From contig NZ_JZRB01000023.1 of assembly GCF_000964085.1 (NCBI RefSeq), forward strand, positions 60,724 through 124,723: a stretch of 64,000 bases of DNA, written 5' to 3'. This DNA is from Luteibacter yeojuensis (GTDB taxonomy: Bacteria; Pseudomonadota; Gammaproteobacteria; Xanthomonadales; Rhodanobacteraceae). The notes under the pieces were generated by a model, which worked only from the letters and a program-made list of their open reading frames with translations, was not told the DNA's origin and ran no database searches. Positions 1-8,922 of the stretch are shown in pieces (position 1 is the first letter of the stretch; each line of letters begins with the position of its first letter). The position numbers and the translations under genes are program-made.

Positions 1-996
1 GCCGTGCTGGCGGAGGAACTGGTCGATCTGCTCAGCGAGCCGTACCAGATCAGCGGCATCACGGCGCATGTCTCGGCCAGCGTGGGCATCGCACTGTACC
101 CGGAAAACGGCCGTACGCGGCACGACCTCATGATCAACGCCGACGCTGCCATGTACCACGCGAAGGAGCAGGGCCGCCGCGGCTTCCGCTTCTTCGAGAT
201 GGCCATGAACGCCAACGTGCACCAGCAGCTGAAGCTGCAGCAGGATCTGCGCCGCGCCATCGAGTGCCAGGAGTTCACGCTTCACTACCAGCCCAAGCTG
301 GTGTCGCCGGACGGCCCGGTCACGGGCGTGGAAGCACTGTTGCGCTGGAACAAGCCCGGCGAGGGCCTGGTGCCGCCCGACCAGTTCCTGCCTGTCGCCG
401 AGCGCACCGGGCTTATCGTGCCCATCGGCAACTGGGTCATCGACGAGGCCTGTCGCCAGATGGGTGCGTGGCGCGATGCCGGCCGTGGCGACTGGACCGT
501 CGCGGTCAACGTCTCCACCGCGCAGCTCAACCACGCGGGGATGGTCGATACGCTGCGCGGGGCGCTGGAGCGCCACGGCATCGAAGCACGGCACCTCACG
601 CTCGAGGTCACCGAATCCACCGCCATGCGTGATGCCGAGGCCAGCCTTGCCATCCTGAACCAGGTGGCCGCGCTTGGCGTCGGCATTTCCATCGACGACT
701 TCGGTACCGGCTACTCCAGCCTGCTGTACCTGAAGCAGCTGCCCGCGGATGAACTCAAGATCGACCGCGGGTTCGTCACCGAGCTGGCCTGCGGCAACGA
801 CGATGAAGCGATCGTCGCCGCCATCATCGCGCTGGGCAAGACACTCGGGCTGAAGATCGTTGCCGAAGGCGTCGAAACGGTGGAGCAGCAGGAGCTGCTC
901 ACGCGCCTGGGCTGCAATGCCTTGCAGGGTTACCTGCTCGGCGTCCCCGTGCCCGCCGCCGAGCTCGAGCGAACGCTACGCACCAGCGCGGCCTGA
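1..996 (+). CDS. GGDEF-EAL cyclic-di-GMP phosphodiesterase, 5' end outside window
   Basis: The reading frame is open from base 1, so this is the C-terminal 331 residues of a longer protein. It begins in the last part of a GGDEF domain (ASVGIALYP, then DAAMYHAKEQGR), followed by a full EAL domain from about residue 75. The residues expected for c-di-GMP hydrolysis are visible: EALLRW, the Asn in AVNVS, the Glu in TLEVTES, DDFGTGYSS, the Lys in ELKID, the Glu in VAEGVET and QGYLLG. The EAL domain is therefore probably active, hydrolysing c-di-GMP in the cytoplasm. Whether the GGDEF half is active, and what sensory domain precedes it, cannot be seen. It ends five bases before a convergent gene. 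Confidence 0.93.
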   Translation, partial: AVLAEELVDLLSEPYQISGITAHVSASVGIALYPENGRTRHDLMINADAAMYHAKEQGRRGFRFFEMAMNANVHQQLKLQQDLRRAIECQEFTLHYQPKLVSPDGPVTGVEALLRWNKPGEGLVPPDQFLPVAERTGLIVPIGNWVIDEACRQMGAWRDAGRGDWTVAVNVSTAQLNHAGMVDTLRGALERHGIEARHLTLEVTESTAMRDAEASLAILNQVAALGVGISIDDFGTGYSSLLYLKQLPADELKIDRGFVTELACGNDDEAIVAAIIALGKTLGLKIVAEGVETVEQQELLTRLGCNALQGYLLGVPVPAAELERTLRTSAA

Positions 997-1000
997 GCCA

Positions 1001-1336
1001 TCAGGCCAGCCGCGTGCCGTTGGGCACGGTGCGCTCGGTGGTGGCGATCACCACGCCCTCGTCGGTGTGGAAGCCCGTCAACAGGAACTGCGACCGCAGG
1101 GGCCCGATCTGCTTCTCGGGGAAGTTGACCACCCCGATGACCTGCCTGCCCACAAGCTCTTCGGCGGTGTAAACGCCCGTGACCTGCGCGCTCGTCTTTC
1201 GCTCGCCGTACTCGCCAAAATCCACCCAGATCCGGTAGGCAGGGCGCCTGGCTTCGGGGAAGGCTTCGGCGCGCGTCACGGTGCCGGCCAGCATCACCAC
1301 CTTGGTGAAATCGTTCCAGTCGATCAGTTCAGTCAT
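1001..1336 (-). CDS. csaA: CsaA-like tRNA-binding domain protein
   Basis: A 111-residue protein consisting of one OB-fold tRNA-binding domain. The segments [52 protein letters not shown] and SQFLLTGFH match the CsaA/YgjH family (family knowledge), including the usual length of about 110 residues. Members bind tRNA and have been linked to chaperone-like or export-related roles; the cellular job here is not shown by the sequence. Its start overlaps the end of the upstream zinc-finger gene by 8 bases, so the two are probably co-transcribed. Confidence 0.9.
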   Translation of the reverse strand: MTELIDWNDFTKVVMLAGTVTRAEAFPEARRPAYRIWVDFGEYGERKTSAQVTGVYTAEELVGRQVIGVVNFPEKQIGPLRSQFLLTGFHTDEGVVIATTERTVPNGTRLA

Positions 1337-1694
1337 CAGCGCGGGACATCAATACGCGTTGCCAGTTGCGCGGCACGAGGCCTTCGGGGCCGGGCACGGG
1401 CTGGTTATCGGGGTGGCAGGGCGCGCCTGCCAGCGTGGGGCCGTCGAACACATCGCCCGTGCGGTAGTCGTAGAACCAATCCTCGCCGGGCTCGAAACTC
1501 TGGATGACCGGGTGGCCGCTATCGTGCGCATGCTTGCTGGCGTGGCGGTTGAGCGAATCATCGCAGCAGCCCACGTGCCCACATTGCGCGCAGCGGCGCA
1601 GGTGGAACCACCAGCTGCCGCTGGCCAGGCATTCCACGCAGCCGGTGCCACTGGGCGGGGCGTGGGTATCGATGCCGGTCACGTCGTGGCTCAT
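1329..1694 (-). CDS. UBP-type zinc finger domain protein
   Basis: A 121-residue protein with a ubiquitin-protease-type zinc finger (ZnF-UBP) over roughly residues 15-85. Likely zinc ligands are spread over [16 protein letters not shown] and the histidines of [12 protein letters not shown], followed by a conserved [11 protein letters not shown] stretch. Bacteria lack ubiquitin, and such stand-alone domains are common but functionally undefined. It overlaps the csaA-like gene by 8 bases and lies upstream of it in the same direction, so a two-gene operon is likely. The region 1695-1780 would carry divergent promoters with the DUF1304 gene. Confidence 0.85.
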   Translation of the reverse strand: MSHDVTGIDTHAPPSGTGCVECLASGSWWFHLRRCAQCGHVGCCDDSLNRHASKHAHDSGHPVIQSFEPGEDWFYDYRTGDVFDGPTLAGAPCHPDNQPVPGPEGLVPRNWQRVLMSRADD

Positions 1695-1780
1695 CGGGGC
1701 GTCCTCACAGGCGTCTTCCCCGATCCTACCCGAGACCGCGCGCGTTATGCTTCGCCGTCGCCACGTACCGAAGGAACGCC

Positions 1781-2140
1781 ATGACCCTGCTTGCCACCCT
1801 CCTCACCGCCCTCGTGATCCTCATCCACGTCTACATCGTGGTGCTCGAGATGGTCCTGTGGCGCTCGCGCGGGCCCAGGGTGTTCGGCATCACGCGGGAG
1901 TTCGCGCAGCAGAGCGCTGCGCTGGCGTCGAACCAGGGCCTGTATAACGGTTTCCTCGTCCTAGCCCTGGTGCTTGGCCTCGCCCTGCGCGAGCCGTACG
2001 CCACGGCGTTCGTCTTCTACGGCCTGGGGTGCGTCGTGGTCGCGGGGTTGTGGGGTGGCTTCACCGCCAGCCGCCGCATCCTGTACGTGCAGGCGCTGCC
2101 GGCCGCGCTTGCCTTGGCGGCGCAGTGGTTGGCGCGTTAA
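1781..2140 (+). CDS. DUF1304 family small membrane protein
   Basis: A 119-residue, highly hydrophobic protein with about four membrane segments. The first is near residues 2-25 (LLATLLTALVILIHVYIV). The motif VLEMVLW, the following RVFGI and the NQGLYNGFL segment are typical of the DUF1304 family (family knowledge). Its function is unknown. An AAGGA ribosome site lies about eight bases before the ATG. It stands alone between a divergent operon and the patatin-like gene. Confidence 0.88.
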   Translation: MTLLATLLTALVILIHVYIVVLEMVLWRSRGPRVFGITREFAQQSAALASNQGLYNGFLVLALVLGLALREPYATAFVFYGLGCVVVAGLWGGFTASRRILYVQALPAALALAAQWLAR

Positions 2141-2206
2141 GGTCCACGGGTTCTTCGAGGCGCCGCGCAGGGGGCGGGGCGTACCTTCGCCTTATGGAAT
2201 CCACCG

Positions 2207-3916
2207 ATGCCAGAGACCGAGCTGCCCCTAGCCCGCCCCCGGGAAACCCCCGCCTGCCGCCCGCGCACGTTTGAACTGGGCTTCGCCCTGGCCGGCGCCG
2301 TCTCCGGTGGTGCCTATGCCGCGGGCGTGCTCGATTTCTTCTACGAAGCCCTGGAGCACTGGCAGGATGCCAAGGCGCGGGGCCTGCCCGTGCCGAACCA
2401 CGATGTGCTGCTGCGGATCATCTCGGGCGCGTCGGCGGGCAGCATCAACGGCGTGCTGTCGGCTATCGCGCTGCCGTACCGGTTCCCGCATGTGCACGCC
2501 GGCCCGGCGCCCGCCACGCCGACGGGCAACCCGTTTTACGACGCATGGGTGAAGCGCATCGATATCCGCGCCCTGCTGGGCCGGGCCGACCTCGCCGACC
2601 CCAGCCAGCCGATCGCCTCGCTCCTGGATTCCACCTGCCTGGATGCCATCGCGAAGGACATGCTCGCGTACACCAACGGGCCGGCCACGCGGCCGTACAT
2701 CGCCAACCCGATGAAGTGCGTGTTCACCGTGACCAACCTGCGTGGCGTGCCCTACGTGGTGCAGTTCCGGGGCAACCCCGAGATCCCCGGCCACGGCATG
2801 ATGGCCCACGCCGACTGGCTGCGGTTCGCGGTGAACACGGGGCAGGGCAGGTACGAGCAGGCGTGGAAATTCCCGGATGAGCGTATCGTCACCGGCCCCA
2901 ACCACCCCTACAGCAAGGATTGGCAGGGCCTGATGGACGCCGCGCTGGCGTCGTCCGCGTTCCCCGCCGGCCTGCGCTACCGCGAAGTGGCGCGCCCGTG
3001 GGCCGATTACGACCAGCGCGTGGTCGTGGTGCCGGCCGAGGATGGCAAGGCCACGCCGGTACCCATCCCGCCGGCCTGGGCCGATGACGAAGGCGGGAAC
3101 GGTGATTACCGCTTCGTCGCTGTCGATGGCGGCGCCATGGACAACGAGCCGTTCGAATTGGCGCGCACGGAACTGGCCGGGACGCTGGGCCGCAATCCGC
3201 GTGAAGGCGATCGCGTGAATCGCATCGTGATCATGCTCGATCCATTCCCCGAAGCCGAGGCGCCGGGCCCGGTGGAAGCGTCGGACACGAACCTCATCGA
3301 ATCCATGGCGGCGCTGTTCGGCGCCTGGAAACAGCAGGCGCGCTTCAAGCCCGAGGAAGTGGCGCTGGCCCTGGATACCACGGTCTACAGCCGCTTCATG
3401 ATCGCGCCGAGCCGCCCGTGCACCACGGGTGGCCCGCGCTGGATCGGTGGCCGCGCCCTTGCCGCCGGCGCACTTGGCGGGTTCTCTGGCTTCCTGGCGG
3501 AGGCATATCGCCACCACGACTACCTCTTGGGCCGCCGCAACTGCCAGCGGTTCCTGTCCGAGCGCCTGCTGGTGCCCGCCAGCAACCCGATCTTCGCCGG
3601 GTGGGCGAAGGACCCGGCCATGCGCAGCTATCTGCGCGACGTCGATGGCGAGACGTTCGCGCCGGTGATTCCGCTGGTGGGCGGCTGCCAAGGCCTGCGC
3701 GAACCCTTGCCCACCTGGCCGCGCGGCGCCTTCGACGAGGCCAGCGTCATGCCCCTGGTGGAAAGCCGCATGCAGGCGCTCTACCGCGCCGCCACGGCGA
3801 ACATCGGGGCCCGCTTCGCCACGTGGCTCGCGTGGCGGCTGTACCTGCGCCGCACGCTCCTCGACATCGTCTCAAGGCGTCTGCGCAACGCCCTGAGCGC
3901 CTTCGACCTTTTGTGA
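2207..3916 (+). CDS. patatin-like phospholipase family protein
   Basis: A 569-residue protein with the patatin Ser-Asp dyad layout. A glycine-rich oxyanion segment (LAGAVSGGAYAAGVL, about residues 28-42) is followed by the nucleophile elbow GASAG (about residue 75) and the Asp motif VDGGAMDNEP (about residue 307). It is longer than simple patatin lipases, with a C-terminal extension of about 200 residues of unclear role. It likely hydrolyses acyl-ester lipids. No signal peptide is visible, so it is probably cytoplasmic or membrane-associated. The ATG is preceded by a weak GGA. The next gene follows 68 bases downstream. Confidence 0.85.
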   Translation: MPETELPLARPRETPACRPRTFELGFALAGAVSGGAYAAGVLDFFYEALEHWQDAKARGLPVPNHDVLLRIISGASAGSINGVLSAIALPYRFPHVHAGPAPATPTGNPFYDAWVKRIDIRALLGRADLADPSQPIASLLDSTCLDAIAKDMLAYTNGPATRPYIANPMKCVFTVTNLRGVPYVVQFRGNPEIPGHGMMAHADWLRFAVNTGQGRYEQAWKFPDERIVTGPNHPYSKDWQGLMDAALASSAFPAGLRYREVARPWADYDQRVVVVPAEDGKATPVPIPPAWADDEGGNGDYRFVAVDGGAMDNEPFELARTELAGTLGRNPREGDRVNRIVIMLDPFPEAEAPGPVEASDTNLIESMAALFGAWKQQARFKPEEVALALDTTVYSRFMIAPSRPCTTGGPRWIGGRALAAGALGGFSGFLAEAYRHHDYLLGRRNCQRFLSERLLVPASNPIFAGWAKDPAMRSYLRDVDGETFAPVIPLVGGCQGLREPLPTWPRGAFDEASVMPLVESRMQALYRAATANIGARFATWLAWRLYLRRTLLDIVSRRLRNALSAFDLL

Positions 3917-3984
3917 CATTTGACGGATGGTTGCCCGGGCGGGCAATGTCCACGGGTAGAGCCTGTGTAAGAGGAGTGCCATCG

Positions 3985-4506
3985 ATGCTGCGTGTCGTTT
4001 CCGGTTGGTCCGTGGGTGCCGCCGCGGCGCTCCTCGTGGGGTGCGCGGGGCACGGCACCTTGCCGCCACCCCGGCCCACGGTCGACGTGGCGAAAGATGC
4101 CCGCGAGGCGAGGCAGGCCTATGCCGCCGGCGACATGCGCCACGCCGCCGACCTCTACCAGGCCATCGTCGAGGCCCAGCCCGACGATGCCGGCGCCTGG
4201 TTCCACCTTGGCAACGCGCGCTTCCGCCTGCAGCAGCCCGACGAGGCCGTGCTGGCGTATGGCCGGGCCGTGCAGTTGCGCCCGGACTACCCCCAGGCGC
4301 AGTACAACCTCGGCGTGGTACGCCTCAAGCAGGCCCAGGCGGCCATGATCGCCAGCGCGCAGGCAGGCAAGCCCGGCGACACGCTCCGCCGCGACAGCGC
4401 GCGGATCGCCCAGCGCCTTGCCAGGGTGGCCGACGATGTCGGCACGCGCGGCAAGGGCGACGGCGGTGCGCCCCCCTTCATTGTCGAGCCGGCGGACGAT
4501 CCCTGA
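3985..4506 (+). CDS. TPR-containing lipoprotein
   Basis: A 173-residue protein starting at an ATG preceded by AGGAG at good spacing; the frame is open further upstream but with no other ribosome site. It has a lipoprotein signal ending in the lipobox LLVGC (Cys about residue 19). At least two tetratricopeptide repeats follow: ARQAYAAGDMRHAADLYQAI, then GNARFRLQQPDEAVLAYGRAVQLRPDY. It is probably an envelope-anchored scaffold. No partner is evident from the neighbours. Residues after about 130 look low-complexity or disordered. Confidence 0.85.
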   Translation: MLRVVSGWSVGAAAALLVGCAGHGTLPPPRPTVDVAKDAREARQAYAAGDMRHAADLYQAIVEAQPDDAGAWFHLGNARFRLQQPDEAVLAYGRAVQLRPDYPQAQYNLGVVRLKQAQAAMIASAQAGKPGDTLRRDSARIAQRLARVADDVGTRGKGDGGAPPFIVEPADDP

Positions 4507-4680
4507 GCTGTTCGCATGGCAAGACGGCGTCTGGATCGATGCAAAAAATGACAGTCTTCGCATACGTGAAAGGGCGCACGAAATAGCGGCCCTACCTGGC
4601 CTGTTGGTCTATGGTTTACATGCAAAATCGGTAGTAGCTTCGGGCGTGGGGAATCTGCAACGCCTAACGCGAGGGTCGCC

Positions 4681-5055
4681 ATGACCGTTACCTCCGCCGT
4701 GCCGCGCGCCATCGTATTCGAGGACCACGCCGGCCTGGCGTCCACGCTATCGGACCTGCTCGAAGAGCGGCTCGGTTACGACGTGGCCGCATGCGCCGGC
4801 TGCATTGAAGAAGCGCTCCGCGTCGCGCACGTGGCACGTTGCGACGTGGCCGTGGTGGACCTCGACCTGCAGGGCATCATGGCGTACCCGGCGCTCGACG
4901 AGCTGAAGCGCCGCGGCATCCCTTACGTGCTCGCCACCAGCGCATTGCCGGTGGATATCCCCACGCGCTATATCGCACCGATGGTGCGCAAGCCCTACAG
5001 CGCGCAGCAGCTGGAGGACGCCATCCGCGAGGCGAGCCAGCGCCGCGCCAGCTAG
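4681..5055 (+). CDS. stand-alone response regulator receiver domain
   Basis: A 124-residue single receiver domain. The acidic pocket is FEDH near the N-terminus, the phospho-acceptor Asp is in VAVVDLDLQG (about residue 60), the Thr/Ser position is in VLATSALP, and the conserved Lys is in VRKPYS (about residue 105). No output domain is present, so it likely acts by protein contact, as CheY- or Spo0F-like proteins do. No histidine kinase is adjacent; the nearest is at 13-15 kb. It ends 16 bases from the convergent HAD gene. The 174 bases upstream hold no gene. Confidence 0.88.
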   Translation: MTVTSAVPRAIVFEDHAGLASTLSDLLEERLGYDVAACAGCIEEALRVAHVARCDVAVVDLDLQGIMAYPALDELKRRGIPYVLATSALPVDIPTRYIAPMVRKPYSAQQLEDAIREASQRRAS

Positions 5056-5071
5056 CGCGGCCGTTGCCGCA

Positions 5072-5755
5072 TCAGGGGGCCTGCGCGCCGCAGGCCTGCC
5101 TTAGCCACGCGTTCACTTCATCCAGCCCCGTGACCACGCTGGCGCAGAGCCGGCGCAGCTCGGCCGACGGCTGCTGCAGGTCGGGCACCATGATGGTCGG
5201 CAGGCCGGCCGACACGGCCGAGCGCACCCCCGCGTGCGAATCTTCAAGGGCCAGGCAGCAACTGGCCGGCTTGTTGAGGATGCGCGCCGCGCGCAGGTAA
5301 GGGTCGGGGAACGGTTTGCACCGCTCGCAATCGCCGGCTGCCACGAGGGCGTCGAAGCGATCGCGCAGGCCGAACGCCTCGAGGTGGTGGATGGCCGTGT
5401 TGTGTGGCGACGACGTGGCGATGGCACGGGGCAGGCCGAATTCGTCCAGCGTGGCCAGCAGCTCGAGTACCCCGGGTTTCAGCCGCAGGTCGGTTTCGAA
5501 CATCGCGTGGTAGCGCTCGGCGGCGCCCTCCCATACGGCATCGAGGTCCACGCCATCGCCCACGTGCTCGCGCAGCAACAGCCGCGCCGCCTGCCCGTGC
5601 AGGCCGACCATGCGCTGGCACAAGGCCAGGGGTATATCGATGCCCAGCTCCGCCGCGGCGGCCAGGAGGGCGTCGCGGTAGAGCGCCTCCGTGTCGAACA
5701 GCACACCATCCAGGTCGAACACGATGGCCTGGGGTGTTGCGGGAAAACGCACCAT
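5072..5755 (-). CDS. HAD-family phosphatase (beta-phosphoglucomutase-like)
   Basis: A 227-residue haloacid-dehalogenase hydrolase. Motif I is VFDLDGVLFDTE (nucleophile plus acid/base Asp), motif II lies in AIATSSPH, the motif III Lys is in CKPFPDPY, and motif IV is ALEDSHAGVRSA. The helical cap after motif I resembles the GS1/pgmB-type subfamily, so a sugar-phosphate or small-metabolite phosphatase is likely; the substrate is not determinable. The frame stays open for another 37 codons upstream, but the ATG chosen here is where family similarity begins. Confidence 0.87.
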   Translation of the reverse strand: MVRFPATPQAIVFDLDGVLFDTEALYRDALLAAAAELGIDIPLALCQRMVGLHGQAARLLLREHVGDGVDLDAVWEGAAERYHAMFETDLRLKPGVLELLATLDEFGLPRAIATSSPHNTAIHHLEAFGLRDRFDALVAAGDCERCKPFPDPYLRAARILNKPASCCLALEDSHAGVRSAVSAGLPTIMVPDLQQPSAELRRLCASVVTGLDEVNAWLRQACGAQAP

Positions 5756-5912
5756 GCCTGCCCCCGATGGCCGCCGCAGCGGCCTGATATGCCCGGTTTC
5801 GGCTCGAACATAGCGCGAGCCGCGCCACGGCGCCATATTCCCGATGGATTGCGCCGGGCGGCGCATCCGGCCACGCTAGGGCGATGACCCACCATGCGAA
5901 CCACGCCACGCC

Positions 5913-6989
5913 ATGAGGAAACGCCGGATGATCGCCCGCAGTATCGCCGGCGCGCTGGCCGGGTTGCTGCTTTTCGTCTCCGGCGCATGGGGCGCGCTGG
6001 CCCTGCGGTACCAGCTGCCGGGGCCACCGGGGCTGAAGCTTGCCGGCGCGGTGGCGTGGGGCGCCGTGTACCTGGGCCTCATCGTGGCGTTCATCGGCTG
6101 GCGCAGCTGGTGGGCGCCGATGTGCGGCGTGGCGCTGCTGGGGCTGCTCATCGCGTGGTGGACCACGATACAGCCGCGCAACGACCGCACATGGGCCGGC
6201 GACGTGGCGCAGCAGCTTTCCGGTGAAGTGCACGGCAGCCATGTCACGCTGCACAACGTCCGCGACTTCACGTGGCGCAGCGACGACGACTACGACGCGC
6301 GGTGGGAAACGCGGGACTACGACCTCGACCACCTCGTATCCGCCGATGCCGTGCTGTCGTACTGGTCCAGCGAGGCCATCGCGCATGCCATGTTGTCGTT
6401 CGGGTTCGACGACGGGCGCCACATCGTGTTCTCGATGGAGATCCGCCGCGAGAAGGGCGAGGCGTTCTCCGAAGTGGGTGGCTTTTTCAAGCAGTTCGAG
6501 CTGGTGCTCATCGCCGCGGAGGAACGCGACATCATCCGCGTGCGCACCAACGTGCGCGGCGAGGACGATTACCTGTTCCCGCTGCGCATGCCACGCGATG
6601 CGATGCGTTCGCTGTTCCTTTCGTACGTGGACGCGGCGAACCGGCTGGTGCACGAGCCGAAGTTCTACAACACCATCACTTCGAATTGCACCACCATCGT
6701 CTACCGCATGGCGCGTCGCATCGACAGCGGGCTGCCCATGGACATCCGCTTGCTGCTAACGGGTTACCTGCCAGGGTACCTGAGGGATAACGGCGCGCTC
6801 GATACCCGCTACAGCGTGGACGAATGGCGGCGCCTCGGCCGGGTGACCGACCGGGCACGGGCGAGCAAGCCGGGCGATGATTTCCCGGCCGTGATCCGTC
6901 AGGGTGTGCCACCCGCCGTGTTGCCGGGCGAATCGTCGTCGTCGGGCGATTCGACCTTGAAGCCCCTGGCCTCCAGCGCCGACAGGTAA
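5913..6989 (+). CDS. DUF4105 domain membrane protein
   Basis: A 358-residue protein with about three N-terminal membrane segments (residues 8-28, 42-62 and 66-84) and then a large soluble domain of the DUF4105 type (family knowledge). Supporting segments are VHNVRDFTW-like HNVRDFTWRSDDDY, SADAVLSYW, HIVFSMEIRREKGE and the Cys-containing FYNTITSNCTT, which may hold a catalytic-type Cys. Domain placement predicts a periplasmic face. The last 30 codons run through the 3' end of the convergent TraB gene (91-base overlap), past the point where family members usually end (FPAVIRQG). Confidence 0.85.
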   Translation: MRKRRMIARSIAGALAGLLLFVSGAWGALALRYQLPGPPGLKLAGAVAWGAVYLGLIVAFIGWRSWWAPMCGVALLGLLIAWWTTIQPRNDRTWAGDVAQQLSGEVHGSHVTLHNVRDFTWRSDDDYDARWETRDYDLDHLVSADAVLSYWSSEAIAHAMLSFGFDDGRHIVFSMEIRREKGEAFSEVGGFFKQFELVLIAAEERDIIRVRTNVRGEDDYLFPLRMPRDAMRSLFLSYVDAANRLVHEPKFYNTITSNCTTIVYRMARRIDSGLPMDIRLLLTGYLPGYLRDNGALDTRYSVDEWRRLGRVTDRARASKPGDDFPAVIRQGVPPAVLPGESSSSGDSTLKPLASSADR

Positions 6990-7948
6990 CCCTTCGCACC
7001 AATGAGGTCGTCCAGCGGCACGATGGCGACGGTCTGCGCGTTCGCGGCCGTTTGCGCATCGACCGCCGCCAGCCAGCGCGCGCGGACCTGCGCCGGCACG
7101 TCGGTGAGGCCGATGCGCTGGGCAAGGCCGCCCTCGGTGACGGCATCGAGGCAGGTGGAGATCTGCTTCGCCCGGCGTTCGTCCTTCAGCGCGGCGATAT
7201 CGCCGGTGGCCCAGGCGTTGGCGCGGTCGCGCATGGCGGCCAGCTGGGGTTCGATGTTGTCGACGCTTTGGGTGAAACAGGCAAGGTCGTCGAGCGTGGA
7301 TTTCTTGAACTCCTTCACCACCGCGCGCGGGTCGTCGATGAGCAGGGTGTAGTCCACCGGCACCTGCGGCACGTTGTGCTTCTTCGCCATCGCCACCACG
7401 GCGTCGGTGATGTAGCCCGACTTGCGCAGGCCCGACTTCTTCACCGCCTGCTTGTACAGTTCGATGGCGGCGAAAATGGGCCGGTAGCGCTCAACCTTGC
7501 GCTCGTCGCCGATGTAGCGGGCCTTCACCGCCTGCCAGCGCGCGTAAACGTCGGGTGGCACGGTTTCGTCCAGCGTCTTGCCGTCGGGCGAGTTGCGCAC
7601 GCCGATGAGCGAGGGAAGCAGGGCCAGCTTGCCGAAGAAGCCCACGTTTGGCTTCACCTCGGTGTGCGGCGGCAGGATCAGCGCACCCGCGTGCGCCACG
7701 GCATCGTCCACGTCGTCGGTCTTCCAGGTAATGTTGCCTGGGATGGGCGAGAGGGTTCCCAGGATGAGCAGCACATGGCCGCCTTTCGTGGCGCGCCACA
7801 ACCCCGGGCCCGGCTGGACGCCGCTGACGGTGACGGCCTCGAGCGTGGGCACGGTATCCGGCGGCGGGGGCACCTGGGCCGCGGCACCGCCGGCGCATGC
7901 GAGGTAGAGGAGGGTGGCGAACAGGGGAACGCGGGGGAGTCGGCTCAT
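6899..7948 (-). CDS. TraB/GumN family protein with signal peptide
   Basis: A 349-residue secreted protein. The start is taken at the ATG opening a signal peptide (residues 1-23, ending about GGAAAQ). The body has TraB/GumN (DUF group erythromycin-esterase-like) features: LWRATKGGHVLLILGTL, LPPHTEVKP and the late KDERRAKQISTCLDAV region. The segment that starts LWRATK and continues VLLILGT is the usual N-terminal hallmark. Function is not established. Its 3' end overlaps the convergent DUF4105 gene by 91 bases, and the C-terminal tail PDDDDSPGNTAGGTP looks unstructured. Confidence 0.83.
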   Translation of the reverse strand: MSRLPRVPLFATLLYLACAGGAAAQVPPPPDTVPTLEAVTVSGVQPGPGLWRATKGGHVLLILGTLSPIPGNITWKTDDVDDAVAHAGALILPPHTEVKPNVGFFGKLALLPSLIGVRNSPDGKTLDETVPPDVYARWQAVKARYIGDERKVERYRPIFAAIELYKQAVKKSGLRKSGYITDAVVAMAKKHNVPQVPVDYTLLIDDPRAVVKEFKKSTLDDLACFTQSVDNIEPQLAAMRDRANAWATGDIAALKDERRAKQISTCLDAVTEGGLAQRIGLTDVPAQVRARWLAAVDAQTAANAQTVAIVPLDDLIGAKGYLSALEARGFKVESPDDDDSPGNTAGGTP

Positions 7949-8178
7949 GCCGTGCAGTCTAGTCGAGCCGTGGGGCGGAATGGCCATGCCGGCGCGCCGC
8001 GCCGGTGGTGCGCCGCTACTCGTTTATCGCGCATGTCCATACGCCGTGAAGGTTTCGCCAAGCGTTCCTTCCGTTGTCGGAAAGGCTCTGGAAAGGCTAA
8101 GCTTCCGCGTCCGACCGTAAGAACCCATCACCGTGGGAGCCGGCGGCGACGCATTGTGCTGGAGCATCCCCGTTCCCC

Positions 8179-8424
8179 ATGGCCCTGGTGATCTACGACA
8201 TCCCGTTCCATCCCGACCTGGCCGGCCTTTGGCATGTCCAGCTCAATGGCGTGCCCACGGAAAACTTCGAGTCCCGCGTAGCCGCCATCGCGTACGCCGT
8301 TCAGCAGTCTAAGCTGCTGGGCACGCAGGGGCAGGTCCAGGTGCTGGTGTCGGTCGAGGGCGCCGATGGCGTGTGGCGCGAATTCGAGTCCAATGCCAAG
8401 CGGCCGGTTCAAAGCCTCCAGTAG
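8179..8424 (+). CDS. small hypothetical protein
   Basis: An 81-residue protein that I do not recognise. It opens MALVIYDIPFHPDLAGLWHV and has a pattern of short beta strands (WHVQLNG, VQVLVSVEG, GVWREFES), vaguely like DUF2188-type small proteins. Codon third positions are GC-rich as in neighbours, which supports real coding. It is followed after 65 bases by another small gene in the same direction; the two may be co-transcribed. Confidence 0.6.
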   Translation: MALVIYDIPFHPDLAGLWHVQLNGVPTENFESRVAAIAYAVQQSKLLGTQGQVQVLVSVEGADGVWREFESNAKRPVQSLQ

Positions 8425-8489
8425 CCGCTGCACAAAGCCTTGATGCGCGATGCATACGATGGGGTGGATCGAGGAGGATCCACCCGACC

Positions 8490-8729
8490 ATGGCACATCG
8501 CAAGATTGGTTATTTCGACGTCGAAGGCTCCTGCTACGTGGCCAAGCCTGGCCGCTGGCGTGGCAAGTACGTCATCAGCGAAGACGGCGAGGAGCTGAAG
8601 GAGAAGCTCTGCGTCACGCTGCACGAGAACGAAGAGGATGCCTGCGCCGAAGGCATGCGCCTGGGCGTGGCCGCCGCGCGCCAGCTCATGAAGGAACGCG
8701 AAGGGTACGACCCCGGCGAAGAGCACTGA
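8490..8729 (+). CDS. small hypothetical protein
   Basis: A 79-residue acidic protein starting at an ATG with a strong GAGGAGGA ribosome site about 11 bases upstream. The frame is open further upstream without a better start. It begins MAHRKIGYFDVEGSCYVAKP and ends GYDPGEEH, with an amphipathic helix in the middle (EDACAEGMRLGVAAARQLM). The family is unknown to me. It lies just downstream of another small gene, and about 190 bases before the TonB-dependent receptor. Confidence 0.62.
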   Translation: MAHRKIGYFDVEGSCYVAKPGRWRGKYVISEDGEELKEKLCVTLHENEEDACAEGMRLGVAAARQLMKEREGYDPGEEH

Positions 8730-8922
8730 TCGCCGCCACGGCGCTGCATACGCCGTGCCACAACGCGCCGCGCATGGCGGCGCAAACTATTCCGAATGGC
8801 CGATGGTGCGCCGGGTTTACACGGCGTAGGTTTTCATTGCGGCTTCGTGAATGTTGCGTTTTTCGCGCATTCCCCGCCGCGAAAGTCCCAGCCCCACTCC
8901 CCTAAGGCTCCGGAGACTCACA

